Assembly: GCF_900564155.1 (NCBI RefSeq)
Contig: NZ_LS999839.1
Location: 4,957,097-5,021,096 of the forward strand
Source: Pedobacter schmidteae
GTDB lineage: Bacteria; Bacteroidota; Bacteroidia; Sphingobacteriales; Sphingobacteriaceae
Direction: 5' to 3'
Length of the DNA stretch: 64,000 nt
Part shown: positions 53,771 through 63,194 of the stretch, piece after piece
Layout of the letters: every line of letters starts with the position of its first letter
How positions within the stretch are numbered: position 1 is the stretch's first letter
Notes under the pieces: model-generated
What the model was told of the DNA's origin: nothing
Database searches by the model: none
Seen by the model: the letters and a program-made list of their open reading frames with translations, nothing else
Program-made: the position numbers and the translations under genes

Positions 53771-54982
53771 ATGAACAAAATAATTTTCGCTTTATTATTG
53801 ATCAACAGCCTTAATACTATGGCACAAAAAACCGACACCCTGCTCATAGAAAAGCTGATGCGGCAACAACCAGAATCGTTTAACATTGTATTAAACCATC
53901 CACAGAAAAACCAGATACAAGTGTTGTACACACAGGTTAACCGGAATACCAAAAATAAAATCAGTTTCAAATCTTTTAGTTATAATTTAAACAACCACAG
54001 GTATTTTTATCCGGCAAGTACTGTAAAACTTGCAGCTGTAATTTTTGCACTCGAAAAAATAAACGAAACTGACCTGAAAGTAAAAAAACTGACCGCCGCC
54101 AGCACCATGATTACCGATAGTGCGTTTGCGGGGCAAACCAAAGTGACCATAGATAAAACAGCCAAAAATGGTTTACCTTCTGTAGAACATTACATCAAAA
54201 AAATATTGCTAACAAGCGATAACGATGCCTTTAATCGCTTATTTGAATTTATAGGACGGGCCGAGATCAACGCAAAGCTTAAAAAATATGGCTACAACGA
54301 CAGCCGCATACTGAACCGCCTGGCCATAGGCGATGCCGGAGAAACAGCAAAACACACCAACCCCATCCGCTTTTACAATGGCGCAAGCCTGGTCTACAGC
54401 CAACCGGCACAGTACGATCCTAAAGAATATCCGTTGGAATTGTCCAATACCATGATGGGTACCGGATATATTGATAGTGCAGAAAAACTGGTCAACAAAC
54501 CTTTTAACCTCGCCAATAAAAATGCTTTCAGCATTTCCGATCAGCAGGCGTTAATGAAGAAGCTGATCCATCCCGAAGCCTTTCCTTTCAACCAAAGATT
54601 CAATTTAAGTCCCGAAGATTATAAGTTGATTTATACTTATATGAGCAAGTTGCCTACAGAAAGCGATTACCCTGCATATGACCCTAAAGAGTTCTGGCCA
54701 ACCTATGCAAAAATGTTATACTATGGACGCGAAAAAGATGTAATTCTCAATCCCGATCTCAAAATATTTAACAAATACGGCGACTCCTACGGTTTCATTA
54801 TCGATAACGCTTATTTTAAAGACAGCAAACACGGTGTCGAATTCTTTTTAACAGCCGTTGTACAGTCTAACGAAGACGGTATATATAACGATGGCAAATA
54901 TGAATACGAAACCGTTTGCTACCCTTTTATGAAAAATCTGGGAAAAATGATTTATCAATACGAATTGGAGAGGAAAAAGTAA
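53771..54982 (+). CDS. Periplasmic serine hydrolase (class A beta-lactamase-like fold)
   Basis: A 403-residue protein with signal peptide ending NTMAQK. S-x2-K is Ser83-Lys86 in YPASTVKLAAV, and a second motif SDN is in LLTSDNDAFNRL. The third, K-T-G in true beta-lactamases, is probably KYG in NKYGDSYGF. The protein is longer than class A beta-lactamases (about 290) because of a middle insertion. It likely acts on peptidoglycan or another amide/ester in the periplasm; beta-lactamase activity is doubtful. Divergent from the riboswitch-controlled receptor. Confidence 0.75.
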   Translation: MNKIIFALLLINSLNTMAQKTDTLLIEKLMRQQPESFNIVLNHPQKNQIQVLYTQVNRNTKNKISFKSFSYNLNNHRYFYPASTVKLAAVIFALEKINETDLKVKKLTAASTMITDSAFAGQTKVTIDKTAKNGLPSVEHYIKKILLTSDNDAFNRLFEFIGRAEINAKLKKYGYNDSRILNRLAIGDAGETAKHTNPIRFYNGASLVYSQPAQYDPKEYPLELSNTMMGTGYIDSAEKLVNKPFNLANKNAFSISDQQALMKKLIHPEAFPFNQRFNLSPEDYKLIYTYMSKLPTESDYPAYDPKEFWPTYAKMLYYGREKDVILNPDLKIFNKYGDSYGFIIDNAYFKDSKHGVEFFLTAVVQSNEDGIYNDGKYEYETVCYPFMKNLGKMIYQYELERKK

Positions 54983-54987
54983 AAACT

Positions 54988-55884
54988 TTACTTTTCGTTC
55001 AACAGCTGTTGCTTAATAGATTCCAGTTTTTCTCCCTCAGCTTTAGCCAGCACCGGAAATTTCAAGTCTAGTTTTTTAAATGTTTCAGCCAGAATGTGAC
55101 TTATCGCCAAACGGGCATACCATTTTTTATCGGCCGGAACCACATACCAAGGCGCAGCCTCAGTAGCCGTTTCTGTTAATGCCTCCTCATAGGCCTTCAT
55201 ATAGTCTTTCCATAGCCCCCGCTCCGTAATATCTGCTGAAGAGAATTTCCAGTTCTTTTTAGGGTCGTCAATTCTGTCTAGAAAACGCTTCTTCTGTTCA
55301 TCTTTGGAGACATATAAAAATATCTTCACAATGGCAGTACCGTTATCTGTAATATGCTTCTCAAAATTACGAATGCTTTCGTATCTTTTTTTCCAGAATT
55401 CCTCGTTTATCTTTTTAACCTCGTTATACCCCGGTATTTTCTCGCTCAACACATATTCGGGATGTACCTTACACACCAACACGTTTTCATAATGTGACCG
55501 GTTATGAATACCGATACGTCCACGCTCCGGCAAAGCTTTATAATGCCGCCACAAAAAATCGTGATCATATTCCTCCGAAGTTGGTGTTTTAAAACTATAC
55601 ACCTGACAGCCCTGAGGATTAAAACCAGTCATCACATGCTGAATAGCACTATCTTTTCCGGCAGCATCCATCGCCTGAAATAAAATCAGTATCGAATGCG
55701 AATCCGCTGCATATAGCGTTTCCTGAAATTCGCTCAACTCCTGCTTGATCTCTTCCAGCTCCTTAATGCCATTTTCCTTATCGTTCAAACCACTATAAGT
55801 TGTCGTATAATTATCCAACGAAACCTTTTTGCCTGGTGTAACCAAATATTGTTCTATTTCTTTTTTCATAGGTATTAATGCCAT
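54988..55884 (-). CDS. Polyphosphate kinase 2 family protein
   Basis: A 298-residue protein from the ATG at 55884; an ATG at 55869 is also possible and a TTG at 55896 is unlikely. The P-loop is LFQAMDAAGKDSAI, followed by the lid-type GRIGIHNRSHYENVLV and RIDDPKKNWKFSSADITERG, all typical of PPK2. Such enzymes transfer phosphate between polyphosphate and nucleotides (ADP, AMP or GDP). The single-domain length fits class I or III; nucleotide preference cannot be told. Its 3' end is 6 bp from the convergent hydrolase. Confidence 0.9.
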   Translation of the reverse strand: MALIPMKKEIEQYLVTPGKKVSLDNYTTTYSGLNDKENGIKELEEIKQELSEFQETLYAADSHSILILFQAMDAAGKDSAIQHVMTGFNPQGCQVYSFKTPTSEEYDHDFLWRHYKALPERGRIGIHNRSHYENVLVCKVHPEYVLSEKIPGYNEVKKINEEFWKKRYESIRNFEKHITDNGTAIVKIFLYVSKDEQKKRFLDRIDDPKKNWKFSSADITERGLWKDYMKAYEEALTETATEAAPWYVVPADKKWYARLAISHILAETFKKLDLKFPVLAKAEGEKLESIKQQLLNEK

Positions 55885-55987
55885 ATCATTTGACAAGATA
55901 CACAGATAAATTTATAAAAGCTCAGCATGATTAATAAACCTCAACACTACATATCTAACTAAACATATTGGCTATTTTAAATATTTT

Positions 55988-56004
55988 TACTAAAAATATT
56001 AGTA
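55988..56004. promoter_or_regulatory. Palindromic operator before the DinB-family gene
   Basis: TACTAA-AAATA-TTAGTA: 6-bp perfect arms with a 5-bp spacer, 48 bp before the ATG at 56053. It matches 16 of 17 positions of the palindrome at 63178-63194 before the XRE/S24 repressor gene. Confidence 0.65.
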
Positions 56005-56052
56005 TATTAAATTAAAACTTATAGTTTTGTGTAACCAAAAACAATTTTAATC

Positions 56053-56553
56053 ATGTACAGAAGTATTGAAGACTTTATCAAAGACTGGGAGATGGAAACC
56101 CAGGGAACTTTAAAGGTACTCTCCGCAATTACAGAAACTACCCGTAAGGAAAAAATCCACGCTGATGTCCGCTCTTTAGGCCGATTGGGTTGGCATTTAG
56201 CACAAACCGTTACCGAAATGGGATACAAAGCCCAACTGTTTGCCGAGGACGAACTTGAATACATATTACCTCCATCTGATTATATGGAACTGATCGATTT
56301 GTATCAGCAGTATTGTGGTATGTTGGCCAACTCTGTTAAATTGAAATGGACCGACTCAAGTCTAATGGATCAGGTGGAAATGTATGGCGAAAAATGGGAA
56401 AGAGGAAAAATACTACGGGTATTGATCTCCCACCAAACCCACCACCGTGGACAAATGACTGTGATTATGCGGATGTTAGGTTTATTGGTACCGGGAATTT
56501 ACGGACCCGCTAAAGAAGAATGGGCAGAATATGGGATGATAGCACCAGATTAA
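56053..56553 (+). CDS. DinB-family (four-helix, metal-binding) protein
   Basis: A 166-residue four-helix bundle protein. The metal triad of DinB/YfiT-like proteins is visible as His48 in RLGWHLAQ and His127/His131 in ISHQTHHRGQM. The name comes from damage-inducible genes of Bacillus; members include thiol transferases and many of unknown activity, and it is not DNA polymerase IV. It is monocistronic. The palindrome 48 bp upstream, shared with the LexA-like repressor gene at 63224, suggests damage- or stress-dependent expression. Confidence 0.88.
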   Translation: MYRSIEDFIKDWEMETQGTLKVLSAITETTRKEKIHADVRSLGRLGWHLAQTVTEMGYKAQLFAEDELEYILPPSDYMELIDLYQQYCGMLANSVKLKWTDSSLMDQVEMYGEKWERGKILRVLISHQTHHRGQMTVIMRMLGLLVPGIYGPAKEEWAEYGMIAPD

Positions 56554-56712
56554 TCCATATAGTTTTTTTATTGCCATATTTATTTCTGAGGAGAAAAGAC
56601 GTCATTTTAAATAACTAATCGGAAATTATGCAAAGTAATTACGTTAATTTGCATGATAACTTTTAACACTATTTAACATTAACTGTTTTACGTTTTTTTG
56701 ATCTTTACCCTC

Positions 56713-59160
56713 ATGTTTAAAGAAATTCGCAATAAGTACATCCGTTATTCAAGCATATTCCTATTTTGTATCATCGTCTTCTTTTGTGCCCTGCAGCTCA
56801 ATTTCTTATGGTTGTTTGGTTATTCACCTTCCTACGGTGACATTAAACAACCTACCCTTCGTGTAGGGTCGGAATTGTATACTTCAGACGGAAAGCTCAT
56901 CGGACGGTACTACAAGGAAAACCGCACACCGGTAAATTTTAATGAAATATCACCCAGTGTGATCAATGCATTAGTAGCCACAGAGGATGTCAGGTTTTAT
57001 AGCCATATGGGCATCGACTTCCGCTCTCTCCTTTCCAGCGGAATATCTACTGCAACCGGCGATAAACGCGGAGCAAGTACCATCACCCAGCAGCTGGCCA
57101 AAAACCTCTACCGCACCAGATACAATAAATCACAAGGTTTTTTAAGTCGTGTTCCGGTAGTCCGCACCTTAATAGCAAAACTCAAGGAATGGCTCACCGC
57201 CGTAAAACTCGAATCCAACTACTCTAAAAACGATATCATTACCATGTATTTAAATACCGTTTCTTTCGGTAACAATGCTTATGGTATCAAAACGGCTTCC
57301 CGTATTTATTTCGACAAAGAAGCCAACCAGCTTGAAGTTCCTGAGTCAGCATTGCTGGTAGGTATGTTAAAAGGCACCACTACCTACAATCCCATCAGAA
57401 ATCCGCAAAAAGCACTCGAACGCCGTAATGTTGCGCTGGCGCAAATGAACAAATACAATTTTATTTCCGCTGCCGAACTGAACACCTATAAAAATACGCC
57501 CATCAAACTCAAAGAAGGAAGTGTAGACGAAGGAAGTGACGGCGACTCTTACTTAAGGACAGCGGTAGACAAATACCTTGAAAAATGGTGTAAAGACAAC
57601 GGCTACAACCTGTACGAAGATGGGTTGAAGATCTACACCACCATTGACTCCAAATTACAGCAATACGCCGAAGAAGCGGTAGCTGAACAGATGAAAACCA
57701 TACAAAGAAGGTTTTATAGCGTTTGGGGTAATGAAGACCCATGGGAAGACTCAGAAAAGAAAAAAGTCGATTATCCCGATCGTGCTATGCGCAATCTCCC
57801 GGTCTTTAAATTACTGGAAAAAAAATTCCCAAATAACCCGGATTCTATTACTGCCTGGTTCAATAAAAAGAAAAAGATGAAAATCTTTACCTGGAAAGGT
57901 GATCGTGATACCCTTTTCTCTACCATGGATTCAATCCGTTACTACGGAAAAATGATGAATACAGGAATGATGACCCTGGACCCATTTAATGGAAAAATAA
58001 AGGTATGGGTTGGAGGTATAGACCATAAGTACTTTAAATACGACCACGTAAACCAGGCCAAAAGACAGGCAGGATCTACATTTAAACCCTTTGCTTACCT
58101 CGCTGCCCTCGAAAGCGGGATGAATCCTTGTGATAAATTCACCGATAAACCGGTGCGTATCGCCTACCAGGAAAAAGGAAAAACAGAATACTGGGAGCCT
58201 AAAAATGCCAGTTACAGCAATACTTATGGCGAAATGTCGCTTCGTCTGGCTATGGCAAGATCGGTAAATACCATTACCGCACAGGTGACCGAAAAAGTGG
58301 GTTGGGACAATGTGGTAAAATGGGCACAGGAATGTGGTATCGACAGTCACCTGGAATCTGTTCCGTCTGTCAGTTTAGGCCCAAATGACGTTACCGTATT
58401 TGAAATGGTAAAAGCCTATGGCACCTTTTTAAACGGCGGCGTAAAAACAGACCCTATCCTGGTGGAAAAAATTACCGATCTGGACGACAATATCATCGAA
58501 GAATTTAAGGCTAAAACTAAAAGGGTTTTATCAGAAGAAATATCCTGGTTAATGCTCTATATGCTGAGAGGTGGAATGGAAGAACCGGGAGGAACCTCGC
58601 AAGCCCTTTGGGAATGGGACCTTTGGAAAAAGAATAACCAGATAGGCGGAAAAACCGGCACATCAAGCGATTACGTAGATGCATGGTATATGGGCGTAAC
58701 CAAAGACCTGGTAACTGGTATTTGGGTAGGTTGTGATGAACGTACCGCCCATTTCAAAAATGGAGAAACCGGCGAAGGCTCCAGAACAGCCCTGCCAATT
58801 TTTGGCAAGTTCATGGAAAAGGTATATAAAGATCCTTCCACAGGATATACCCAGGGCCCTTTCCCAAAAGTTAAAGTCAAAATCACCCGAGAAATCAATT
58901 GTCCTACACCACGGTATGAAGTCGATACAACTTCAAATGACAGCCTGGCCGTCGATTCTACAAATTTCGACGTACCACCTATGGAAGAAACCCAACCAAC
59001 TCAAAATGAGCCTGTAGTTCAAAAAATAGAAGAAAAGAAAACTACCGAACCGGTAAAACAGCCCACAGCTGAAGTTCCCCTAACCAGGAAAGAAGAGCGC
59101 GAACAGCGCAGAAAACAGCGCCAGGAAGAAAGAGAAAAAAAGAAAAACAATACTCAATAA
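56713..59160 (+). CDS. Penicillin-binding protein 1A (bifunctional peptidoglycan synthase)
   Basis: An 815-residue class A PBP from the ATG at 56713; a TTG at 56698 is less likely. One N-terminal membrane helix is followed by the transglycosylase domain with ATEDVRFYSHMGID (catalytic Glu), GASTITQQLAKNLYR and LNTVSFGNNAYGI. The transpeptidase domain has AGSTFKPF (Ser and Lys of S-x3-K type layout S-T-F-K), SVN, and KTGTSSDYVDAWY. The C-terminus is a low-complexity Glu/Lys/Gln/Arg tail. It polymerises and crosslinks peptidoglycan in the periplasm. Confidence 0.94.
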   Translation: MFKEIRNKYIRYSSIFLFCIIVFFCALQLNFLWLFGYSPSYGDIKQPTLRVGSELYTSDGKLIGRYYKENRTPVNFNEISPSVINALVATEDVRFYSHMGIDFRSLLSSGISTATGDKRGASTITQQLAKNLYRTRYNKSQGFLSRVPVVRTLIAKLKEWLTAVKLESNYSKNDIITMYLNTVSFGNNAYGIKTASRIYFDKEANQLEVPESALLVGMLKGTTTYNPIRNPQKALERRNVALAQMNKYNFISAAELNTYKNTPIKLKEGSVDEGSDGDSYLRTAVDKYLEKWCKDNGYNLYEDGLKIYTTIDSKLQQYAEEAVAEQMKTIQRRFYSVWGNEDPWEDSEKKKVDYPDRAMRNLPVFKLLEKKFPNNPDSITAWFNKKKKMKIFTWKGDRDTLFSTMDSIRYYGKMMNTGMMTLDPFNGKIKVWVGGIDHKYFKYDHVNQAKRQAGSTFKPFAYLAALESGMNPCDKFTDKPVRIAYQEKGKTEYWEPKNASYSNTYGEMSLRLAMARSVNTITAQVTEKVGWDNVVKWAQECGIDSHLESVPSVSLGPNDVTVFEMVKAYGTFLNGGVKTDPILVEKITDLDDNIIEEFKAKTKRVLSEEISWLMLYMLRGGMEEPGGTSQALWEWDLWKKNNQIGGKTGTSSDYVDAWYMGVTKDLVTGIWVGCDERTAHFKNGETGEGSRTALPIFGKFMEKVYKDPSTGYTQGPFPKVKVKITREINCPTPRYEVDTTSNDSLAVDSTNFDVPPMEETQPTQNEPVVQKIEEKKTTEPVKQPTAEVPLTRKEEREQRRKQRQEEREKKKNNTQ

Positions 59161-59175
59161 GCTTAATCCAACATC

Positions 59176-59207
59176 TCGGCCGCAATATGGTTAAATATTG
59201 CGGCCGA
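59176..59207 (+). terminator. Probable terminator after PBP1A
   Basis: A perfect 13-bp GC-rich stem (59176-59188 with 59195-59207) around a 6-nt loop. The T-tract after it is short, so termination may be partial. Confidence 0.7.
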
Positions 59208-59287
59208 TTTAACTTAGTAATACTGCCACAAACTATGTATTGCAATTTTACGTAAATTTAAACTGTAACTCTTGAAATATAAGCCCT

Positions 59288-62200
59288 ATGACTAAAAGCT
59301 ATACTTTCCTTCGACGCCTAATCCCTATTCTCCTGTTGTTCATGGCATCCACTACCAGCCTTCATGCCCAGTATTTCGGACAAAACAAGGTGCGCTATAA
59401 CACAGAGAAGTTTAAAGTTTTACAGACTCCTCATTTTGAGATCTATTACTATCTGCAAAATGAGAAAATGATACAGAAATTTGCACAGGATGCCGAAACC
59501 TGGTACAAAATGCACCAGGAGATATTCAAGGATACCTTTGTAAAAAAGAATCCCATTATCCTGTACAATAACCATCCCGATTTCCAGCAAACAACAGCTC
59601 TGCAGGGTGACATCGGTATTGGGACTGGCGGTGTTACCGAAGCATTCAAAAACAGGGTAATTATGCCTGTAATGGAGTTAAACAATCAAACCCGCCATGT
59701 ACTGGGCCACGAGCTTGTTCACGCTTTCCAATACCATCTTCTCCTGGAAAAAGACTCGGTAAACCTCGAAAGCATAAGTCAGATTCCTTTATGGATGATT
59801 GAAGGTATGGCCGAATATCTTTCGGTAGGCAAAACCGACGCCTTTACTTCTATGTGGATGCGCGACGCTTTGCTAAACAGAGACATTCCTTCCCTGAAAG
59901 ACCTCACCAACTCCAATAAATACTTCCCTTATCGTTACGGACAAGCATTCTGGACGTTTGTAGGCTCTGTTTACGGCGATACTACTATCGTTCCGTTGTT
60001 TAAAGCCACTGCAAGATATGGATATGAAAATGGATTAAGGTACACTTTTGGTTATGATGACAGGGCATTATCCGGTTTATGGAAAAATGCCATTGAAGCT
60101 CATTATCGCCCAATGTTGAAACCCGACAGTTCTCAGATAAAAATTGTCGGATCAAAAATCATTGACAATAAAAATGCAGGCAACATGAATGTTGCCCCTT
60201 CCATTAGTCCCGACGGAAAATACCTGGCATTCCTTTCCGAAAAAGACCTCTTTGGTATCGATCTCTTTCTGGCAGATGCCAAAACCGGAAAGATCCTCCG
60301 AAAACTAAGTAGCCAGGTGTCCAACTCCCATATCGACGATTTCAACTTCCTCGAGTCGGCCGGTACCTGGTCGCCCGACGGCAAACAATTTGCCTTCAGT
60401 ATTTTCAGTAAAGGTAAAAATCAACTGATGATCATCAACATTGACAATGGTAGCGTAGCATTACGCGCTGAAATGGGCAATGTAGCACAATTCGGTAACC
60501 TCTCCTGGTCGCCCAACGGCGATGACATTGCCTTCTCCGGAATGGTACAGGGTCAAAGTGACATCTTCTCCTATAACCTGAAAACCAAACAGGTTACACA
60601 AATCACCAACGATGCTTATTCCGATTATGCACCAGCTTATTCACAGGATGGCAAAAAAATTGCCTTCTCCAGCGACAGGGTTTCTATGATGAGCAATACA
60701 ACTACAGCGGTTCATCCCATTAACCTGACTATTTATGATGTAGAAAGCAAATCCCTAACCAATGTACCGGTATTTCCAGGTGCAAATAACCTTAATGCAC
60801 AATTCTCAGGCGATAGCAAACGCCTGTTTTTCCTTTCCAACAGAGATGGTTTCAGAAATCTGTACGAATATACACTGGCCGATAACAGCATAAAACAGCT
60901 GACCGATTATTTTACAGGAATCAGCGGAATCACTGAATTTTCACCTGCCGTTTCTGTATCCAGAAATGACGAAATCGTATACAGTTATTACAGGTCGCAG
61001 CGCTACACCCTTTATAATGCCCCTGTAAGTAGCTTTCGCGCCAAACCCGTTGATGCCAACGCTGTAAACTTCGATGCAGCCATACTTCCTCCAATGGAAA
61101 GCCTGGGTGTCGACATTGTAAATGCCAACCTCAATAACTTTGAACGCTTTGAAAGAACTACTGCCGATTCTATGCGACTGGTACCTTACAGGCCCAAATT
61201 TAAGCTCGATTATCTGGCTAACAGTGGTGTCGGTGTATCAACCAGCAGGTTTGGAACAGGTGTGCAAGGTGGAATTGTAGGGATGTTTAGTGATATACTT
61301 GGTCAAAATCAAATTGTAGCGAACGTTTCTATCAATGGAGAAATTTACGATTTCGGTGGAATGGTAGGATACATCAATCAGCAAAGCCGAATCAACTGGG
61401 GGGTAGCAGTATCGCACATCCCATATCTATCTGGTTTCAGAGATTTGGTGAAAGACCAGTTAGACAATAATGGCAAGCCGGTTAAAGTATTTGATGACAG
61501 AACTGACCTGATCAGAACATTTGAAGATCAGGCCCAATTATTTGGTGCCTACCCTTTCAATAAGGTACATCGCTTTGAAGTAGGTGGAGCAGTTTCCCGT
61601 TACAGCTACAGAGTTGATCGCATCAGTAATTACTATGAAAATTTAGGTCCGGATGCAAATGGTGACGACAGAATTGGTCGCTACATTACATCCGATAAGA
61701 GAAAGATCCCCGTAGATCAGGCTACCAATTACTTCGGAACCAAATTGAAAAACTTCTCTATATTTCAAGCCAATGCTTCTTTTGTTGGAGATAATTCCAT
61801 CAATGGTATCGCGGCCCCTTTAGATGGCTTTAGATACCGCGTAGGAATGGAACAGTACTTTGGCGATTATAAATTTTCAGCGGCCTCTATTGATGTAAGA
61901 AAATACTGGCGCTTAAAACCGGTTACCTTAGCCGCAAGAAGTTATAATTATCTCAGGTTTGGTAAAGAAGGCGAGAACCTATACCCGCTGTTTATCGGAT
62001 ACCCCTATCTGATCAGGGGATATGAGGCAAACTCACTATATAATAACAGTTCAGGAATAAGTAACGGTTTTGACATCAACCAGCTATCCGGAAGTAAAAT
62101 AGCGGTATTCAATTTAGAGTTGCGACTTCCATTTACCGGTCCAAAAAAACTATCAGCAATTCCTTCCAGCTTCCTGTTTACAGACCTGAACCTATTCTTC

Positions 62201-62485
62201 GATGCTGGTCTGGCCTGGAATGAAGATTCAAAAATTGTTTTTAAAGATCAGCCTACCAACAATATCAGGCCAAGACTAGATGTCAATGGAAATGAAATAC
62301 ATGATATCAATGGAAAACCAATATATACACAAACCAACGAGCGTGTTCCGGCCATGAGTATCGGTATTTCTTTAAGGGTCAATGTATTTGGAGCCTTTGT
62401 CCTGGAACCTTATTATGCCATACCTTTTCAGCGTAAGGACATCTCTGCCGGTGTATTTGGTTTAACCTTTGCACCTGGATGGTAA
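59288..62485 (+). CDS. Gluzincin metallopeptidase fused to a PD40 propeller and Omp85-like barrel
   Basis: A 1065-residue exported protein with signal peptide ending SLHAQY. The first domain (about 30-260) holds HELVH (His141, Glu142, His145) and WMIEGMAEYL (third ligand candidate Glu172), matching peptidase MA-like zinc proteases. A TolB-type propeller follows (about 290-560) with SPDGKYLAF, SPDGKQFAF, SPNGDDIAF and SQDGKKIAF. The last 400 residues are strand-rich with YLIRGYEANSL and a C-terminal FGLTFAPGW, like the bacterial surface antigen/BamA barrel. It is probably anchored in the outer membrane as a protease. The substrate is unknown. Confidence 0.8.
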   Translation: MTKSYTFLRRLIPILLLFMASTTSLHAQYFGQNKVRYNTEKFKVLQTPHFEIYYYLQNEKMIQKFAQDAETWYKMHQEIFKDTFVKKNPIILYNNHPDFQQTTALQGDIGIGTGGVTEAFKNRVIMPVMELNNQTRHVLGHELVHAFQYHLLLEKDSVNLESISQIPLWMIEGMAEYLSVGKTDAFTSMWMRDALLNRDIPSLKDLTNSNKYFPYRYGQAFWTFVGSVYGDTTIVPLFKATARYGYENGLRYTFGYDDRALSGLWKNAIEAHYRPMLKPDSSQIKIVGSKIIDNKNAGNMNVAPSISPDGKYLAFLSEKDLFGIDLFLADAKTGKILRKLSSQVSNSHIDDFNFLESAGTWSPDGKQFAFSIFSKGKNQLMIINIDNGSVALRAEMGNVAQFGNLSWSPNGDDIAFSGMVQGQSDIFSYNLKTKQVTQITNDAYSDYAPAYSQDGKKIAFSSDRVSMMSNTTTAVHPINLTIYDVESKSLTNVPVFPGANNLNAQFSGDSKRLFFLSNRDGFRNLYEYTLADNSIKQLTDYFTGISGITEFSPAVSVSRNDEIVYSYYRSQRYTLYNAPVSSFRAKPVDANAVNFDAAILPPMESLGVDIVNANLNNFERFERTTADSMRLVPYRPKFKLDYLANSGVGVSTSRFGTGVQGGIVGMFSDILGQNQIVANVSINGEIYDFGGMVGYINQQSRINWGVAVSHIPYLSGFRDLVKDQLDNNGKPVKVFDDRTDLIRTFEDQAQLFGAYPFNKVHRFEVGGAVSRYSYRVDRISNYYENLGPDANGDDRIGRYITSDKRKIPVDQATNYFGTKLKNFSIFQANASFVGDNSINGIAAPLDGFRYRVGMEQYFGDYKFSAASIDVRKYWRLKPVTLAARSYNYLRFGKEGENLYPLFIGYPYLIRGYEANSLYNNSSGISNGFDINQLSGSKIAVFNLELRLPFTGPKKLSAIPSSFLFTDLNLFFDAGLAWNEDSKIVFKDQPTNNIRPRLDVNGNEIHDINGKPIYTQTNERVPAMSIGISLRVNVFGAFVLEPYYAIPFQRKDISAGVFGLTFAPGW

Positions 62486-62539
62486 TACACATTGAGCTGA
62501 ACAGCACATTTAAAATGAATTAAATGTGCTGTTACCACA

Positions 62540-62693
62540 GAGCGCAAAAAGAGCGTCAATAGTGCCGGGGAACGTCAGTCTGAGAGCGTAAAGAGCGTTA
62601 ACCAAAGAGCATTAGAGAGCGCTAATTTGAGAACGTTAACCAGAGAGCGTTAATTAAACTATAGAGTGTGGAGAGCACCAAAATATTGAACGT
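62540..62693. repeat. Array of about 12 degenerate GAGCGT motifs
   Basis: Between the end of the metallopeptidase gene and the GIY-YIG gene, a short motif close to GAGCGTTAA recurs at 62540, 62551, 62570, 62584, 62593, 62607, 62617, 62631, 62645, 62664, 62673 and 62688. Spacing is 9-19 bp. Variants include GAACGT, GAGCAT, GAGTGT and GAGCAC. The region has no gene. Confidence 0.6.
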
Positions 62694-62709
62694 AAATTAA
62701 GATGATACA

Positions 62710-62737
62710 GGGGCCTTCAAAGCCCCTTTTCTTTTTT
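62710..62737 (+). terminator. Terminator after the repeat array
   Basis: A short GC stem (GGGGC at 62710-62714 with GCCCC at 62722-62726) runs into TTTTCTTTTTT. It would stop the transcript coming from the metallopeptidase gene and the repeat array. Confidence 0.75.
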
Positions 62738-63089
62738 AAGAAAGCATAGGACTAAAGGACAAATTGACCTGATTGATCATTTTTCTCCCGGAAGTAATGT
62801 GTTCAAAATCCAAACCAATGGTCAGGTCTACCCAATCCGGATTACAGGATCTTACCAACCTTTCCTTTTGCATCCGGGTAAATCTGCTGATCAGTTTAAA
62901 TCTGCTTAATGCCTGAGCCTCTGTCTTAAATTCTTCAAAATAAACCAGTCTGGTCAACTGTTGTCCGCTATCAAAGAACAAACAAGGCATTTGCTTATAA
63001 AAATCCAGCGTTTTAATAAGATCAGAACTCATTCCAACATGTAAACTAGTTCTGTTTCTGTCTGTCACCACGTACACAAATTTTTTCAT
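62736..63089 (-). CDS. Degenerate GIY-YIG nuclease-like protein
   Basis: A 117-residue protein. The fold is recognisable from FVYVVTDRNRTSLHVGMSSDL, LTRLVYFEEFKTEAQALSRF and the end SCNPDWVDL, all typical of small Bacteroidota GIY-YIG proteins. The catalytic features are altered: the Y-I-G motif reads HVG, the Arg expected a few residues later (as in DL-x-R-R) is missing in SSDLIKTL, and the usual R-E-K-Q-I-K helix is changed. It is likely not an active nuclease. Its start is divergent from the XRE/S24 gene, with 134 bp between them. Confidence 0.75.
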   Translation of the reverse strand: MKKFVYVVTDRNRTSLHVGMSSDLIKTLDFYKQMPCLFFDSGQQLTRLVYFEEFKTEAQALSRFKLISRFTRMQKERLVRSCNPDWVDLTIGLDFEHITSGRKMINQVNLSFSPMLS

Positions 63090-63112
63090 AACATTAAGCT
63101 TAAATAAAATAA

Positions 63113-63123
63113 ACTAAATTAGT
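63113..63123. promoter_or_regulatory. Short palindrome next to the GIY-YIG start
   Basis: ACTAA-A-TTAGT, a perfect 5-bp inverted repeat, 23 bp before the GIY-YIG start codon. The arms are those of the 17-bp operator but the spacer is shorter (1 instead of 5). TTAGTTAGTA continues to its right. Confidence 0.4.
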
Positions 63124-63177
63124 TAGTACATCTTTTGGCTATCCAAATAAATATTACTAACTTTATTGGCACAATAA

Positions 63178-63194
63178 TACTAACAATATTAGTA
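63178..63194. promoter_or_regulatory. Palindromic operator before the XRE/S24 repressor gene
   Basis: TACTAA-CAATA-TTAGTA: 6-bp perfect arms, 29 bp before the ATG at 63224. A half site, ATTACTAAC, lies at about 63153-63161. It is nearly identical to the palindrome at 55988-56004. Autorepression is likely. Confidence 0.7.
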
